From Ligustrum vulgare (lineage: Eukaryota; Streptophyta; Magnoliopsida; Lamiales; Oleaceae): 64,000 nt of DNA. Of the stretch, positions 33,481 to 44,439 are shown one piece after another; the first letter of the stretch is position 1, and each line of letters begins with the position of its first letter. Location of the stretch: positions 434,001 through 498,000 of the forward strand of contig OY743177.1 of NCBI GenBank assembly GCA_963555705.1, given 5' to 3'. The notes under the pieces were generated by a model. It was given only the letters and a program-made list of their open reading frames with translations, was not told the DNA's origin and made no database searches. The position numbers and the translations under genes are program-made.

Positions 33481-35067
33481 AATTTAGGTTAATAATAATT
33501 ATTGACATTAAAAGCATTAACACATGATTTGTGTATCAATATGTTTAACATCTGATTTTTGAATTTGAAAATTTAAAAGCAGGTCCTCATGTAATTTCCA
33601 CAAATTAAAACCCAATATGAGTATGGGTAGGGTGTGGATTTTATTACAAAACATATACCCGAACCGCATACTCATTAATTTTATTAAAAAAGTTATAGAA
33701 TTTAAAATAAAAGTGATTGTGTAAAAAAAATCGTTAAAAAAATATGGAAGAAATATGACCATATATTGTCATTGGAAAGTAATTTTTTGAAATACTAAAA
33801 TCGTTAAAAAAAATGCAAGTGTGTTATAGGTCAGATCAATTTCTCTAATCTTTAATATGCCGTGTCTAGTAGAGAATTTTTGGCTAATTTCTATCAGATT
33901 TTGATAGTTTTAATAATAAAATATTATATTTTTTTATCAACAATAGTTGCTATCTATGGTCTGCTGAAAAAAGTTAAAAATTCATTTTTTAATCTCTTGC
34001 AGTGACCATTATATATCAATGTGAATCATGGAAGTCTTTATATAGTTTTAGAATTTGTCACACCAACATGTGTATTAAAAAAATTAAATAAATAAATAAT
34101 AGGTAATGAGTTTCAAATAAGTATAGAAGCGTAGCTGCCCCTACCCGTCTTCAACTCATCCTCGACCCGTCATTTTTAAATGGGTAATGGAGTAGGGTAT
34201 GGATGTTGTAAATTTTTAGTGGATAGGGTACGAGTTTGGCAGACTCAACTCCTACCCGATCCATTATCATCTGTAGTGATATCTACTCGGAATTGTTTAG
34301 GGCTAATTCGAAAATTTAAAATTATGAGTGGAGGACAATTGTAATTAAAATATTATTATAAAATTTAATAAAAAGAATAGATTAATTTGTAAGGAAATTC
34401 TTATATATTGGTTATTTGTTTCATTTAAATTTTAATAAGCTTCTACATGTTTAAACATATTGACAATTTCTATTTTTTTTTTCATCAAATAATAGTAAAA
34501 CATTATAACCTTTTTTTTTTTTTTTTTGGGTATTTTGATATTCTTTATTTAATTTGATTCCATGTGATTTGTGCTTTGCACAAGTCTTTGTCTTATTCGG
34601 CATTCATTAAATTTTAATTCATTTTTTTCTCTTACTTTTAATCATATATTCTTCAATAAAATAATATTATATTTTTATTTCTTTTATTTTAAACCACACA
34701 TTTTTTTAAAAAATAAAATATATTTTTCAAAATAATCTGATTACAATGAGACTCAAATAATAGTTAATTTAGAACATTGGCTAATTGGTTCATATCACTT
34801 CTGAGTTCTGGTACTAGAATCGAATTAGATTATGACTCTTGGTTCTAGTTTACCAAAATGTTTGAAATTAATGTTCTCGATACTCGGACTCCCTCTTGCA
34901 ATAGGCCCATGTTACAAGAAGTGGTTCCTTTTTGAAAGTTTACGAGGATGAAGAAAGTAAGCCTATGTCGGAGCTTAAAATTAGATTTTCAGTAAATTTT
35001 GGTAAAAATTATTAGATGTATGATTGAAAAGTTGTAGATTGTACAAAATAAGTGGTTAAGATTGATT
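33481..35067. other. intergenic, no gene seen
   Basis: AT-rich DNA with decayed TACCCG-rich stretches (33660, 34140-34260; also 31990-32050) that look like pieces of an old DNA transposon. A TTGTTTGG-family repeat lies at about 34970-35065. Confidence 0.4.
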
Positions 35068-35180
35068 GTTATTAGAAGTACAGAATGTAAGACAAATGAG
35101 TCATTGTAGCCCATAAGAAATTGCATAAGATATTCTTGTTGCTGAAAATTAGTCCACAGTTTCATCCCTCCACAAGTGCT

Positions 35181-35825
35181 TGTTGGGAATTTTGACACGT
35201 CGATTCCCATTTTAATTTTCCCACAGGATCTTTCGATGTTTAAAATAAAATAACCAAACAAGAAAATAAATACGAATACGAAAATTTTCGTGGTTCAGCA
35301 AAATGCATACGTCCACGGACCCTCGCCAAAGCTTTTCACTAAATATTAAATTGTTACAAATATATAGACTTTCACTCACCAACCCAATCCCACAGACCAC
35401 AGAGAAAATACTACAAACGAGCTTTACCGCATATAATTTCTACCCTTTGACTTACACTACAAAGAGTTACAAGAAACTTCACAATATGCTAGACTCACAA
35501 TTTTCTCTCTTTGATCACAATGTAACACTAATTAGCACTCTCTCATATGTTTGTGATGGTGTATTTCTTCCTCGAATTCCTTCTCTATTTATAGAGAGAA
35601 TTCTACATGAAATTCTCTTAACACCAAAACATCATGATTAGTCAAAACTAATCATCATTCAAAGACATCATAATTAGTCAAGACTAATTATCATTCAAAG
35701 ACATCATAATTAGTCAAGACTAATTATCATTCAAATACCATAATTAGCTCCACCATCTTTTGTTTCAACTAGGCACTCATTATGTTTCACTAAGCACTTG
35801 ATTAATTTGGGTCAAATACCCAACA
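35181..35825 (-). repeat. 3' LTR of the gag-only element
   Basis: 645 bp. Contains a short internal direct repeat of ACATCATAATTAGTCAAGAC units near 35665-35735. Confidence 0.9.
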
Positions 35826-36181
35826 ATCTCCACCTTGACACAAATTCGTCCAAGCCAAAACCAAATTCAAATATTGGGTAACAGGCAAGCATTTTTCCAC
35901 TTTGACAGTCTCATACTCCACCATATGAGTATAATCACTCAGAATTATCAACGAACTCCGAGAATTTCATCGGCCCATGTCGAAACAAAATTGCTGAAAT
36001 TTATGGTGCAACTCCCATGTTTGGTTCTCCTTGGAAGTTCATCAGCCATCGACATAAAATAAATCACATACCTTGCATCTAAACCAAACCAATGCTGTAT
36101 GCGAACACAGTACCCGTGCCAGTAAGAACACATCCTCTATCATGGCAACTGGCATCATGCCATGAGGATGTCACATCTTAC

Positions 36182-36961
36182 TCAGAGTACATCATCACCA
36201 CCCTCCACCAGGAGAGTCGCATTATCCTTCGAGCAGTTTGCCGAGTCTGCTCCACCTTTTGGACAATTTCTTCTCACGTGCCCGGATTGACCACAGTTCC
36301 AACATGTCACCTTCTTCTTCATGGAGTTCCCTCTCTTCCACTTTTCAGTAACAAGCAAATTATTATTAGATGAATTATCGTCTCCACCTAATCGTCGCTC
36401 TTCAGAGATCAACTTACTTGTAACTTCTGCAAAGTCCACCGTTTCCTTCCCGTACATCAAAATCGGTTTGATGTGCTCAAACGTGGATGGAAGAGACCAG
36501 ATGAGCCTCAACGCTTTATCCTCATCTTCAACTTTGACTCCAATAGATTCCAGTTCAGAAACAATCCCGTTAAGAACACTAAGATGGTCAGAGATTTTTG
36601 TACCTGCGCTCATTCTCAACGAATGAAACTGTTCCTTCAGATACAAGCGATTTGACAAGTTCTTCGTTTGATACAACTCTTCCAGTTTCTCCCAAAATTC
36701 CTTAGCAGCAGATATCCCATGAATATTTGCAAGAACATTCTTAACCAAACAAAGTCGTATTGTACTAGCAGCTTTCAAATCCAAATCTTCCCAATCTTCA
36801 TCAGTCTTGCTGGATTCAATTTCTTTGTCAGAATTCTCAGTTGGTTTTCCCTTCAAAGCTTTGTGCAGACCCGCCTGAATCAAGACATCCTTGACTTGTA
36901 CTTGCCACAAGCCAAAATTGATTCTCCCGTCAAATTTCTCCACATCGTACTTGACAGACAT
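36182..36961 (-). CDS. copia-type Gag polyprotein of the gag-only element
   Basis: 259 aa, starts MSVKYDVEKFDGRINFGLWQ. UBN2-type Gag body (about residues 5-200: FWEKLEELYQTKNLSNRLYL, LNGIVSELESIGVKVEDED), then a CCHC zinc knuckle CWNCGQSGHVRRNC (about 222-235). Ends in its own stop about 355 bp before the 3' LTR. In copia elements Gag forms the virus-like particle and packages RNA; here it is the only open frame. No premature stop, unlike the other gag pieces in the window. Transposon gene, not a host gene. Confidence 0.9.
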   Translation of the reverse strand: MSVKYDVEKFDGRINFGLWQVQVKDVLIQAGLHKALKGKPTENSDKEIESSKTDEDWEDLDLKAASTIRLCLVKNVLANIHGISAAKEFWEKLEELYQTKNLSNRLYLKEQFHSLRMSAGTKISDHLSVLNGIVSELESIGVKVEDEDKALRLIWSLPSTFEHIKPILMYGKETVDFAEVTSKLISEERRLGGDDNSSNNNLLVTEKWKRGNSMKKKVTCWNCGQSGHVRRNCPKGGADSANCSKDNATLLVEGGDDVL

Positions 36962-37011
36962 ATTTTCTTTTGCTTCAAAATATTTGAACCACCTGTAGCT
37001 CTGATACCACT

Positions 37012-37656
37012 TGTTGGGAATTTTGACACGTCGATTCCCACTTTAATTTTCCCACAGGATCTTTCGATGTTCAAAATAAAATAACCAAACAAGAAAATAA
37101 ATACGAACACGGAAATTTACGTGGTTCAGCAAAATGCATACGTCCACGGACCCTCGCCAAAGCTTTTCACTAAATATTAAATTGTTACAAATATATAGAC
37201 TTTCACTCACCAACCCAATCCCACAGACCACAGAGAAAATACTACAAACGAGCTTTACCGCATATAATTTCTACCCTTTGACTTACACTACAAAGAGTTA
37301 CAAGAAACTTCACAATATGCTAGACTCACAATTTTCTCTCTTTGATCACAATGTAACACTAATTAGCACTCTCTCATATGTTTGTGATGGTGTATTTCTT
37401 CCTCGAATTCCTTCTCTATTTATAGAGAGAATTCTACATGAAATTCTCTTAACACCAAAACATCATGATTAGTCAAAACTAATCATCATTCAAAGACATC
37501 ATAATTAGTCAAGACTAATTATCATTCAAAGACATCATAATTAGTCAAGACTAATTATCATTCAAATACCATAATTAGCTCCACCATCTTTTGTTTCAAC
37601 TAGGCACTCATTATGTTTCACTAGGCACTTGATTAATTTGGGTCAAATACCCAACA
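37012..37656 (-). repeat. 5' LTR of the gag-only element
   Basis: 645 bp partner of 35181-35825, with the same internal ACATCATAATTAGTCAAGAC repeat. Confidence 0.9.
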
Positions 37657-38429
37657 GTGCAAGCAGGAACCGACTAATAATCTCTTAGGTCATCCCGTAG
37701 AGTTTTCAATTTTGTAAAATACAAATTAACATCAAGTAAACCTTGAGAAAGGACAGATAATTTTTGTTTAATCAGAAAAATTCTGGGAGAATTGCTTTGA
37801 TGAAAACGAGCAAGAAGATCAGACCTAACTTCTTGGGCAGTAAACATGTAGAGAAGACTATAGCCGATATCTTTGTCGACCGAGTTAAGAATCCAAGAAG
37901 TACCATGTTATTGCATCGAGACCAAGCCCCTGAAGAAGGATCGTCTGAAGGAGGCTGTCGAAGAGAACCATCAACAAAATCGAGTTTATTCTTTGCACTG
38001 AGAGCCATGGACATAGCTCTATTCCAGGTATTGTAATTAGAACCCAGTTGAACTTGTGAAACTAGAGTTAATCCTAGATGACCATTACCATGGAGGAAGA
38101 GTGGACTGTGGTTATTATCCATGGAAAAGAGTCTGCGTGAGATTGAGGAGTGGTGGAAGGAGGTGTTAGGGGTTGGAAACGATTGGTTTTGGTGACTTGT
38201 TGATTTCCACCACGAGCCATTAATGGGTCTACTGTGTTTCAGCAGAAAATGAAAAAAGGAAATAAGAAATGCTCTGATACCATATTAGAAGTACAGAATG
38301 TAAGACAAAATATATGAATGAAATTGATATTCTCATTGATGAATGATTACAAGGGAACTCTTATATATATGCAGGTGGAATAACAAATTGTAACAACTTC
38401 AGTAAAATAACAAACAATTATTCTGCAGA

Positions 38430-38433
<4 letters not shown>

Positions 38434-38461
<28 letters not shown>

Positions 38462-38462
38462 A
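38434..38462. repeat. (ATGT)n microsatellite
   Basis: TATG/ATGT tetranucleotide repeat inside the older copia LTR. Confidence 0.85.
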
Positions 38463-38463
38463 A

Positions 38464-38512
38464 TGACAACTGAGATTCTGACCAATTAATTTTGACCGGA
38501 ATCTCAATTGTC
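38464..38512. repeat. imperfect 49-bp inverted repeat
   Basis: TGACAACTGAGATTC on the left faces GAATCTCAATTGTCA on the right around an AATTAATT centre. It could mark the outer end of the older copia LTR or be a small foldback. Function unknown. Confidence 0.6.
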
Positions 38513-38859
38513 AAAGAATCTTTAATTTCCATCAATTGAATTTTTTTGACAGTTTTTTCGAAAATTCTTTAACGTGAATTTTAAAATTACTTTCAGTTAT
38601 AGCGTCATTTACGCCATAACCAATCGAGCAGTTTTTTTTTTTTTTTTTTTCCAAAGTTTCTATCCTCCCGCAAATGACGGTTTATTTTTCAAAGTATTCC
38701 TCCTTTCTCGCTTTCTTCCTCTTCACTTCACCTTCATGTTCAAGAATTGCTCACATGCTCTCTCCAAATTTCTTCTTCCAAAACATATTTTGCCATTTTT
38801 TTCACTTTGCAATTGTTATTTGATTCAGTTGCCATACCCCAACTCCTGAGAGACAAACC

Positions 38860-41000
38860 CGGGCAAATTTCTCTGATATGGGTATGATTCGAAATGGGCA
38901 GAGAGTGGGGAAATCTGATAGTGTTGCTTCGAGAGACTTTTTGTAATATCTGTGGCAAGCAGTGACGTGTCAAATAAAGTTTTGGATCATTACCTAGATG
39001 GAGAACAACATATGGATAAGAGTGCTTCAAAGAGCCATTTGTAGAACATGTGCTTAATATTCAAATTCTCTTTACTATCAAATGCAGGCAGTGGCGGACG
39101 CAGACATTTTGCAGTAGGGGGCACAGTTTGTGGTAAACCCCACGGGGGTTCGAAGGCAGCGCCCTCGACTTTTTTTTATTAGGAAAGATCGAAAATAACG
39201 ATAAAATTCAAATTCACAAAAGACAATGTACTAAATAATATGCGATTTCACAAATATACTAAATTATTTTCAGTAAGATCTACGTTATAATTCGAAATAA
39301 ATTAACATATTATATTGCAGTAAACAATCAATTAACATATTCAAATTTCAATCAATTATGTTCCTGTTTAGTGTTTATTAAAATTAGAGTTTTAGTAGAT
39401 TTTGATAAAAGTTGATGAAATATGTAATTGAAAAGTTGTGGATCCCATGAACTCTATGGTTGAAATTGATTGTTGACTTTGACCAAGATTAGAATCTAGA
39501 TTTTAATTGATACCAAAACGAGGTTATATTTACTGAGTACATGCTACAATCTTTTATATATATTTCATCTAAAAAAATCTATTCAATACGCATAAATTTC
39601 AATTATTCAAAGTTCAAACATTACCCCCATTCACAAAAAAAAAAAAAAAAAAACTTCAAAATTAGGGGGTCCCGTGACCACCCAGGACCCCCCTCTCAAT
39701 CTGCCTCTGAATGCAGGACAAATTTGGTGTAAGGTCCATTATAAATAGTGAAAACGAAATGATGGCTGCTCTACCTGCAAGTTAGTATAGTTAGTTAAGC
39801 TCTAATTTTCGTGACCAGATCACGCAATTGGTCATTTATAGAATGCCCTAGACTGTTGTTATTGACTGCTTTCTGCATTGCACAACTGGTAAAATGTCAT
39901 TGCTTCTTTCGTGTTCTTAGTTATTTGCATGAAAACTTCTCTCTATGTCCCTTGAGCTATATGGAAAAGTTACATTTTTTTATCTTCTAAGTTGCAACTC
40001 CAATAGTCGTATATGCTGATTGGGGTTTCGCAATAATTAAAAGATGTCATCATTAAGAAACTTTAGGACTCTCTGAGAAAGTGGCTTCTTTTGGTCGTAA
40101 AGATGGGTTTACACTAAATGTCGAGGCTATAGATGACAATGATTGAGAATTTCTTAGAAAATTGAAGGAAGTTGAGGACCATGCTGCATACTTCTCAGAA
40201 GAACTTGAACAGGCAAAGTTTCTTTAGGTCAAAGTGTGTAATAAGCCAATGTTGTTTCAGATAATCGGAAGCCTAACTGAGGAAAAGGTAAATATGGGAC
40301 TAGAGGTTTCAGCTGTCTTACAGGATCATAAGATATAACAAGATAGATTAAGTTGGCAGGTATCTTAAGTTGAAATGGAGATTTCTTAATGGATTTTCTT
40401 TTTGCGATGGCAACTCCCCAGATAGAAGACGACTTCAGGAGGACAACTTGGATCATTCTACCAAAGAAGCTTTTCGATAGAAACCAATAAACTAGAGAAT
40501 GAGGTCATTTTTTATGATGGAATGTTATTGATGGTCAAACTGAACTTTGGTGATGAGTTTGAAATTAAAAAAAAAAAAAAAAAAAAAAAACTTGAGTGAC
40601 TTGAACTCAAATGATTAATTATTCTGAAAGATGTATTGCTGCTTGCCTTTTTTTTTCTTTTTTGGGAAATTGATACTAGGAATTAAGCCAGGGATAAGGG
40701 GGGACATCAATGGTTACAGGTGGTCTGATAGGGGTGATGGAGGTTTCATGTACACATACCAGAATTCAGTTGGGAGGCTCATGGGATTTCCCCCCAATGA
40801 AGGCGAGGTTGCTAAGTACAAGAAACATTCATTCCAGGGATTATCTGACGCTTTCTCTTTACATAATTTCGAGGAAAAGCTTAGTAAACTTGGGCATGTT
40901 TCTTTATTGTTGCACTATTTTATACTAGGACTTTGCAAGTTTCCATGCTATTTTAATGTCTTACATTTGCTGCAATCTCTAATGTGAGAGAACCTAGCTC
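38860..41000 (+). pseudogene. decayed unrecognised gene split by a hAT element
   Basis: Exon-like pieces on +: MGMIRNGQRVGKSDSVASRD (from about 38879), DKFGVRSIINSENEMMAALP (after a TGCAG acceptor near 39716), EKVASFGRKDGFTLNVEAID (near 40075-40135) followed by a TGA and then LRKLKEVEDHAAYFSEELEQ (about 40155-40215), and GGFMYTYQNSVGRLMGFPPN (about 40738-40800). The third and fourth look like coiled coil. I do not recognise the family. The stop between pieces and the inserted transposon argue for a dead gene. Whether 40.7 kb belongs to the same gene is uncertain. Confidence 0.35.
39089..39709. mobile_element. hAT-type element with perfect 8-bp target duplication
   Basis: Ends CAGTGGCGGACGCAGA and (rc) CAGAGGCAGATTGAGA, flanked by AATGCAGG at 39081-39088 and 39710-39717. 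621 bp, G/C-rich subterminal parts (TAGGGGGCAC, GGACCCCCC), no transposase. A TTGTTTGG-family repeat (about 39365-39510) sits inside. Confidence 0.88.
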
Positions 41001-42319
41001 TCAATGCGTATGGTGGAATACAAAGCCTCACGATTGATATGTTCTTAAATAGAATTTGGTTTCTCATTAAAATTATTGACTCTGTTTACAGAATATGATC
41101 TTTTCATTTTAACATTCTTGACTTTTGCCTGAAAGAATAATTGATGGATTTGGGATCCTGCTTCCATATTAGTTATGTGACCTCAGCTTTGTGTTAGCCG
41201 TGGATAAGTTTTGTAAGTCAAAGGTTTTCTAAATGATACAAGTCTTCAAGATTTAAAAGCATGTTTGGTAATGGAAGAAAAAAGGGTTTTTTGGAAATGT
41301 GTGGTTGAAAAGCGTGAAATTGTGAGTCCCGTAAAAATGTGTGGTTGAAATGAGTTTGGAGAAAAAATTGGAAAAACTTGCAACACAAAGAAGGTTCTAA
41401 TTGTTTTAGTGAGGCCCGTGTCTCTTTATCTTCGGAATCGAACCCCAAAATGGATATGTTTGATTGACTTGGCCTTGGTTGCTTGATCTCACGAATCTTT
41501 AGGGAAATGGCTTTTGTTCTTGGTTCATCCTTGTGATTTCATAGTGCACAAGAAAGTTTGTTTTTATGGGTAAGCACTATTTTTATTAATTCTTATAATT
41601 GATTTGGAGGTTGCTTTTTTTGGGGGAATTGAAGAGATGGAACATTTCTAAACTTATTGTTGAATGATTGAGTGGAATTTGTCTATGTATTTACCTACAA
41701 AATTTGGGCTGGAAACTCCCACAAGTCAACTATTACACTCATTGTTGTTGAAAAATGAGAGTTAGCGTATTTTCATTACTAAATAGATCTTTATGATGTG
41801 GTGAGTTCTCAAAAATGTATTGAAAGGTCTTACTCGATTGTTCTAAATTCTTATTAGTCCAAATATGGAGAAATATTTGAAAATTAGTTAAGAAAAAATT
41901 AGTAAAGGTCAAAGCTCAAATTAGGGACGATCTGGCACAAAAAAGTTAAAAAATAACTAAGCCTCCGTTTGATAAATCGTTTATAAACAACACATCTCTG
42001 TTTGGTAAAAAAATTGTTTATAAACAAAGAATGTGATGTTTTTGAGGTAAAATATGTTGTTAAAAAGTGGTTTGAAAAAACTTGTGTAGTTAAAATGTGA
42101 TTTGAAGAAATGTTTTGCTTATAAATGGTTTACTAAATAGAGTTAAAGCAATTTTAAGTATTTGTTTGGAAGAAATTATGTCTAAATAGTAAGTGAGTTG
42201 TAGTTATACATATTAACATCGTCAATAATGGTGTAAAATAGAAATTTAGATCTCCAAAGTTATTGAAAATCTTTTCCAATGGAAATATGCAAAAGAAATA
42301 CAAGTTGTATTTTAGGCAG

Positions 42320-42356
<37 letters not shown>

Positions 42357-43410
42357 CCTTAAATCTACATTTTTACATCCACAAGAGACATAAAATAAAT
42401 CTAGATATTCTCATCAGAGTAGAATTTGGTTTTATATTCATTGAAATGTAACTAATAATGCAAAAGTGGTTTTGAAGACAACAATCTACACCCAATTTTA
42501 CACCATCACCAAAGATGTACTGACATTGATATGGACCACATTTGGTTGGCCATCTTAAAGGTAAAGAGTGGTCCGCTTATGTCTCAATTTTGCTAAAAAA
42601 ATTAGGCCATAAAATTTACAAACAGGTGTTTTGGATTGAAATCAATATTCTTTCTCAATAGTTGAACAGAAAGTGACAAAAAAATGTTCTTTCTTACAAT
42701 AAACTCTGTAAAAAAACACTTGCAAGGATTACATATTTTCACTCTCCTTGCCAAATAGACAATTTCGTTCAAAAAATCATATTGTGATAATTGCTGAGAA
42801 TAGTTATTTTAGGAATGGTGTTTGTAATGTTATCTATGTTATAGTTTCAGGAATGATGTTTCAATTTCAAAAGAAGGCAGTTCCTGTTGATTGTGTCATA
42901 TGCCATAATTATCAATAAGAGTCAAGATCGACCACTTTTGCATGTGGAACTATTCTTAAAAAAATAGTTTACAATCATGAGCAGTTGTATGTAGCTGTCG
43001 AAAATTACGAATCATGCTATTCTGAAAATATTGATATACGATGACAATGAGAATCCAACAAACATTACCACTAATATTGTGTATAAGGAGATTTTTCAAA
43101 GTTTGTAATAATCTTAATAACAAATTTATTATTATTTAAATTGGTACTCGGTATTGTTACTTTTCATTGATTTTTTTTCTTATTATTTCATGTCAGTACA
43201 TTAAACTTTTTCAATGAAATATGTCCCTGCATCACACGGGTGTGAAACTTGTTCTATTCTAATAATTATTGACTTTGACTTAGATTGAAATCAAGATTTT
43301 AATTTTTTACCAAATAAGAGCTAAATAAAACTCAATTAAAATACAAATGTAAGTAAAATTTCAATAAGGGATAAAAATTTAGTAGAAAGTGCAATTATTC
43401 CATCTTCTAA
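41001..43410. other. intergenic, no gene seen
   Basis: AT-rich, with MITE-like stretches at 41250-41400 (AAGCATGTTTGG start), 41965-42150 (GTTTATAAAC family) and 43225-43325, and a long A-run at about 42325-42354. No supported coding sequence. Confidence 0.4.
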
Positions 43411-43418
43411 ACTATGGA

Positions 43419-44066
43419 TAGTATTGGAAACGGGACGGATCGGACCCCGATCCGCTCCGTCCCGAATTTTTTTTGTCTGATCCGGATCCGTCCCGCGATT
43501 CGTCAAATTTCGGGTCGGGGCGGATCGGGTTCGGGTCTTAGCGGATCGGTCCACCGATCCGTGGACCAATCCGCCAAATTATTTTTTCATTTTATTTTTT
43601 ATATTTTAAATTTTTTAAAATATATTTTAAATTAAATCTTTTAAAAAAATTTAGAAAAATTATTATTATTATTAAATTTTATTTATTTTATTGAAACGAG
43701 ACGTATAGAGGCCGATTCTCCGATTCAACGGATCGAGTTTTTTGGCCATCACTTATTGGAATTCTTTCTTCAAATGAAGAATATGAAAAATGTGTTTTCT
43801 TTAAAATGCAAATATTGCAGGTTATTCTTAGAAATTAAAGTTTGCTACAAAATTTACATATTAAATTTTTATACATGATAAAAAAATTATATTAAAAAAA
43901 TGTCGGATCGCGGATCAGATTAGCCCCAATCCAAATCCGTTCCGTGAATTTTCGGAACGGGGCGAATCATATAAATTTCGATCAGTCGATCCACGAATCG
44001 GGATTTTTTCGGATCGGATCGAGTCGACGGATCGACGGGGCGAATCGGATTTTTTTGCCATCTCTA
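43419..44066. mobile_element. hAT-type MITE rich in CGGATCGG
   Basis: Ends TAGTATTGGAAACGGG and (rc) TAGAGATGGCAAAAAA, with a perfect 8 bp duplication ACTATGGA at 43411-43418 and 44067-44074. Both halves repeat CGGATCGG/CCGATCCG words in both directions, so single strands could fold extensively. 648 bp, no transposase. Confidence 0.88.
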
Positions 44067-44439
44067 ACTATGGAAAATCTTATTTGTTAAGAATTTTGTG
44101 TTTAAAAACATATTTTTTATGCATTCGAGTTAAAACACCACAAGTTCGCTAAACATATGCCTAATTTTTAGATCAAAGTGGGCTTTAGGTTTCGGAAAAT
44201 ATTGGGTTAATTATGCCCATTAAGACTTTAAATTTGTTTATTTTTTAAATACGATTAATACAAAATTTTTACAAAATCAAGTATATAAATACAACTCAAT
44301 TACTAATCATCTCTTTTTTCCTTTTTTTTCGTATCTAACCCTAACTGACTCTTATCAATATCTATTCTTCTTCGATTTGGAACCCTAATATTCTGTATCT
44401 TGTCATCCATTTGTCTAACAGTAACCGATCTTTGTTGCT

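Larger units (their letters stand above)
35181..37656 (-). mobile_element. gag-only LTR retrotransposon (TR-GAG-like), young
   Basis: LTRs of equal length, 35181-35825 and 37012-37656 (645 bp, TGTTGGG...CCAACA), with about six differences by eye (near 99% identity). The primer site (rc GCTCTGATACCA, about 36998-37009) is next to the right LTR and the polypurine tract AAGGTGGAGA (minus) next to the left LTR. Flanks GTGCT (35176-35180) and GTGCA (37657-37661) match 4/5. The interior of about 1.19 kb holds one intact gag frame and no protease, integrase or RT. This matches the known class of terminal-repeat retrotransposons with a GAG domain. It would need enzymes supplied by a copia element. 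Confidence 0.9.
35068..38512 (-). mobile_element. old copia remnant with internal deletion, host of a gag-only element
   Basis: Minus strand. The right part has an LTR (from 38286, TTAGAAGTACAGAATGTAAG, to perhaps 38512), a primer site (rc GCTCTGATACCA, about 38272-38283) and the gag N-terminus (MDNNHSPLFLHGNGHLGLTL, 38122 downward; SNYNTWNRAMSMALSAKNKL). Gag continues left of the younger insertion (MKLWTNFQQQEYLMQFLMGYNDS, about 35180-35100) and then joins directly to a roughly 27 bp LTR tail (35068-35095). Everything from mid-gag through pol to most of the 3' LTR has been deleted. Confidence 0.75.

Noticed and set aside
35303..35641. 112-codon frame repeated identically at 37134-37472
   Set aside because: Both copies are inside the LTRs of the gag-only element.
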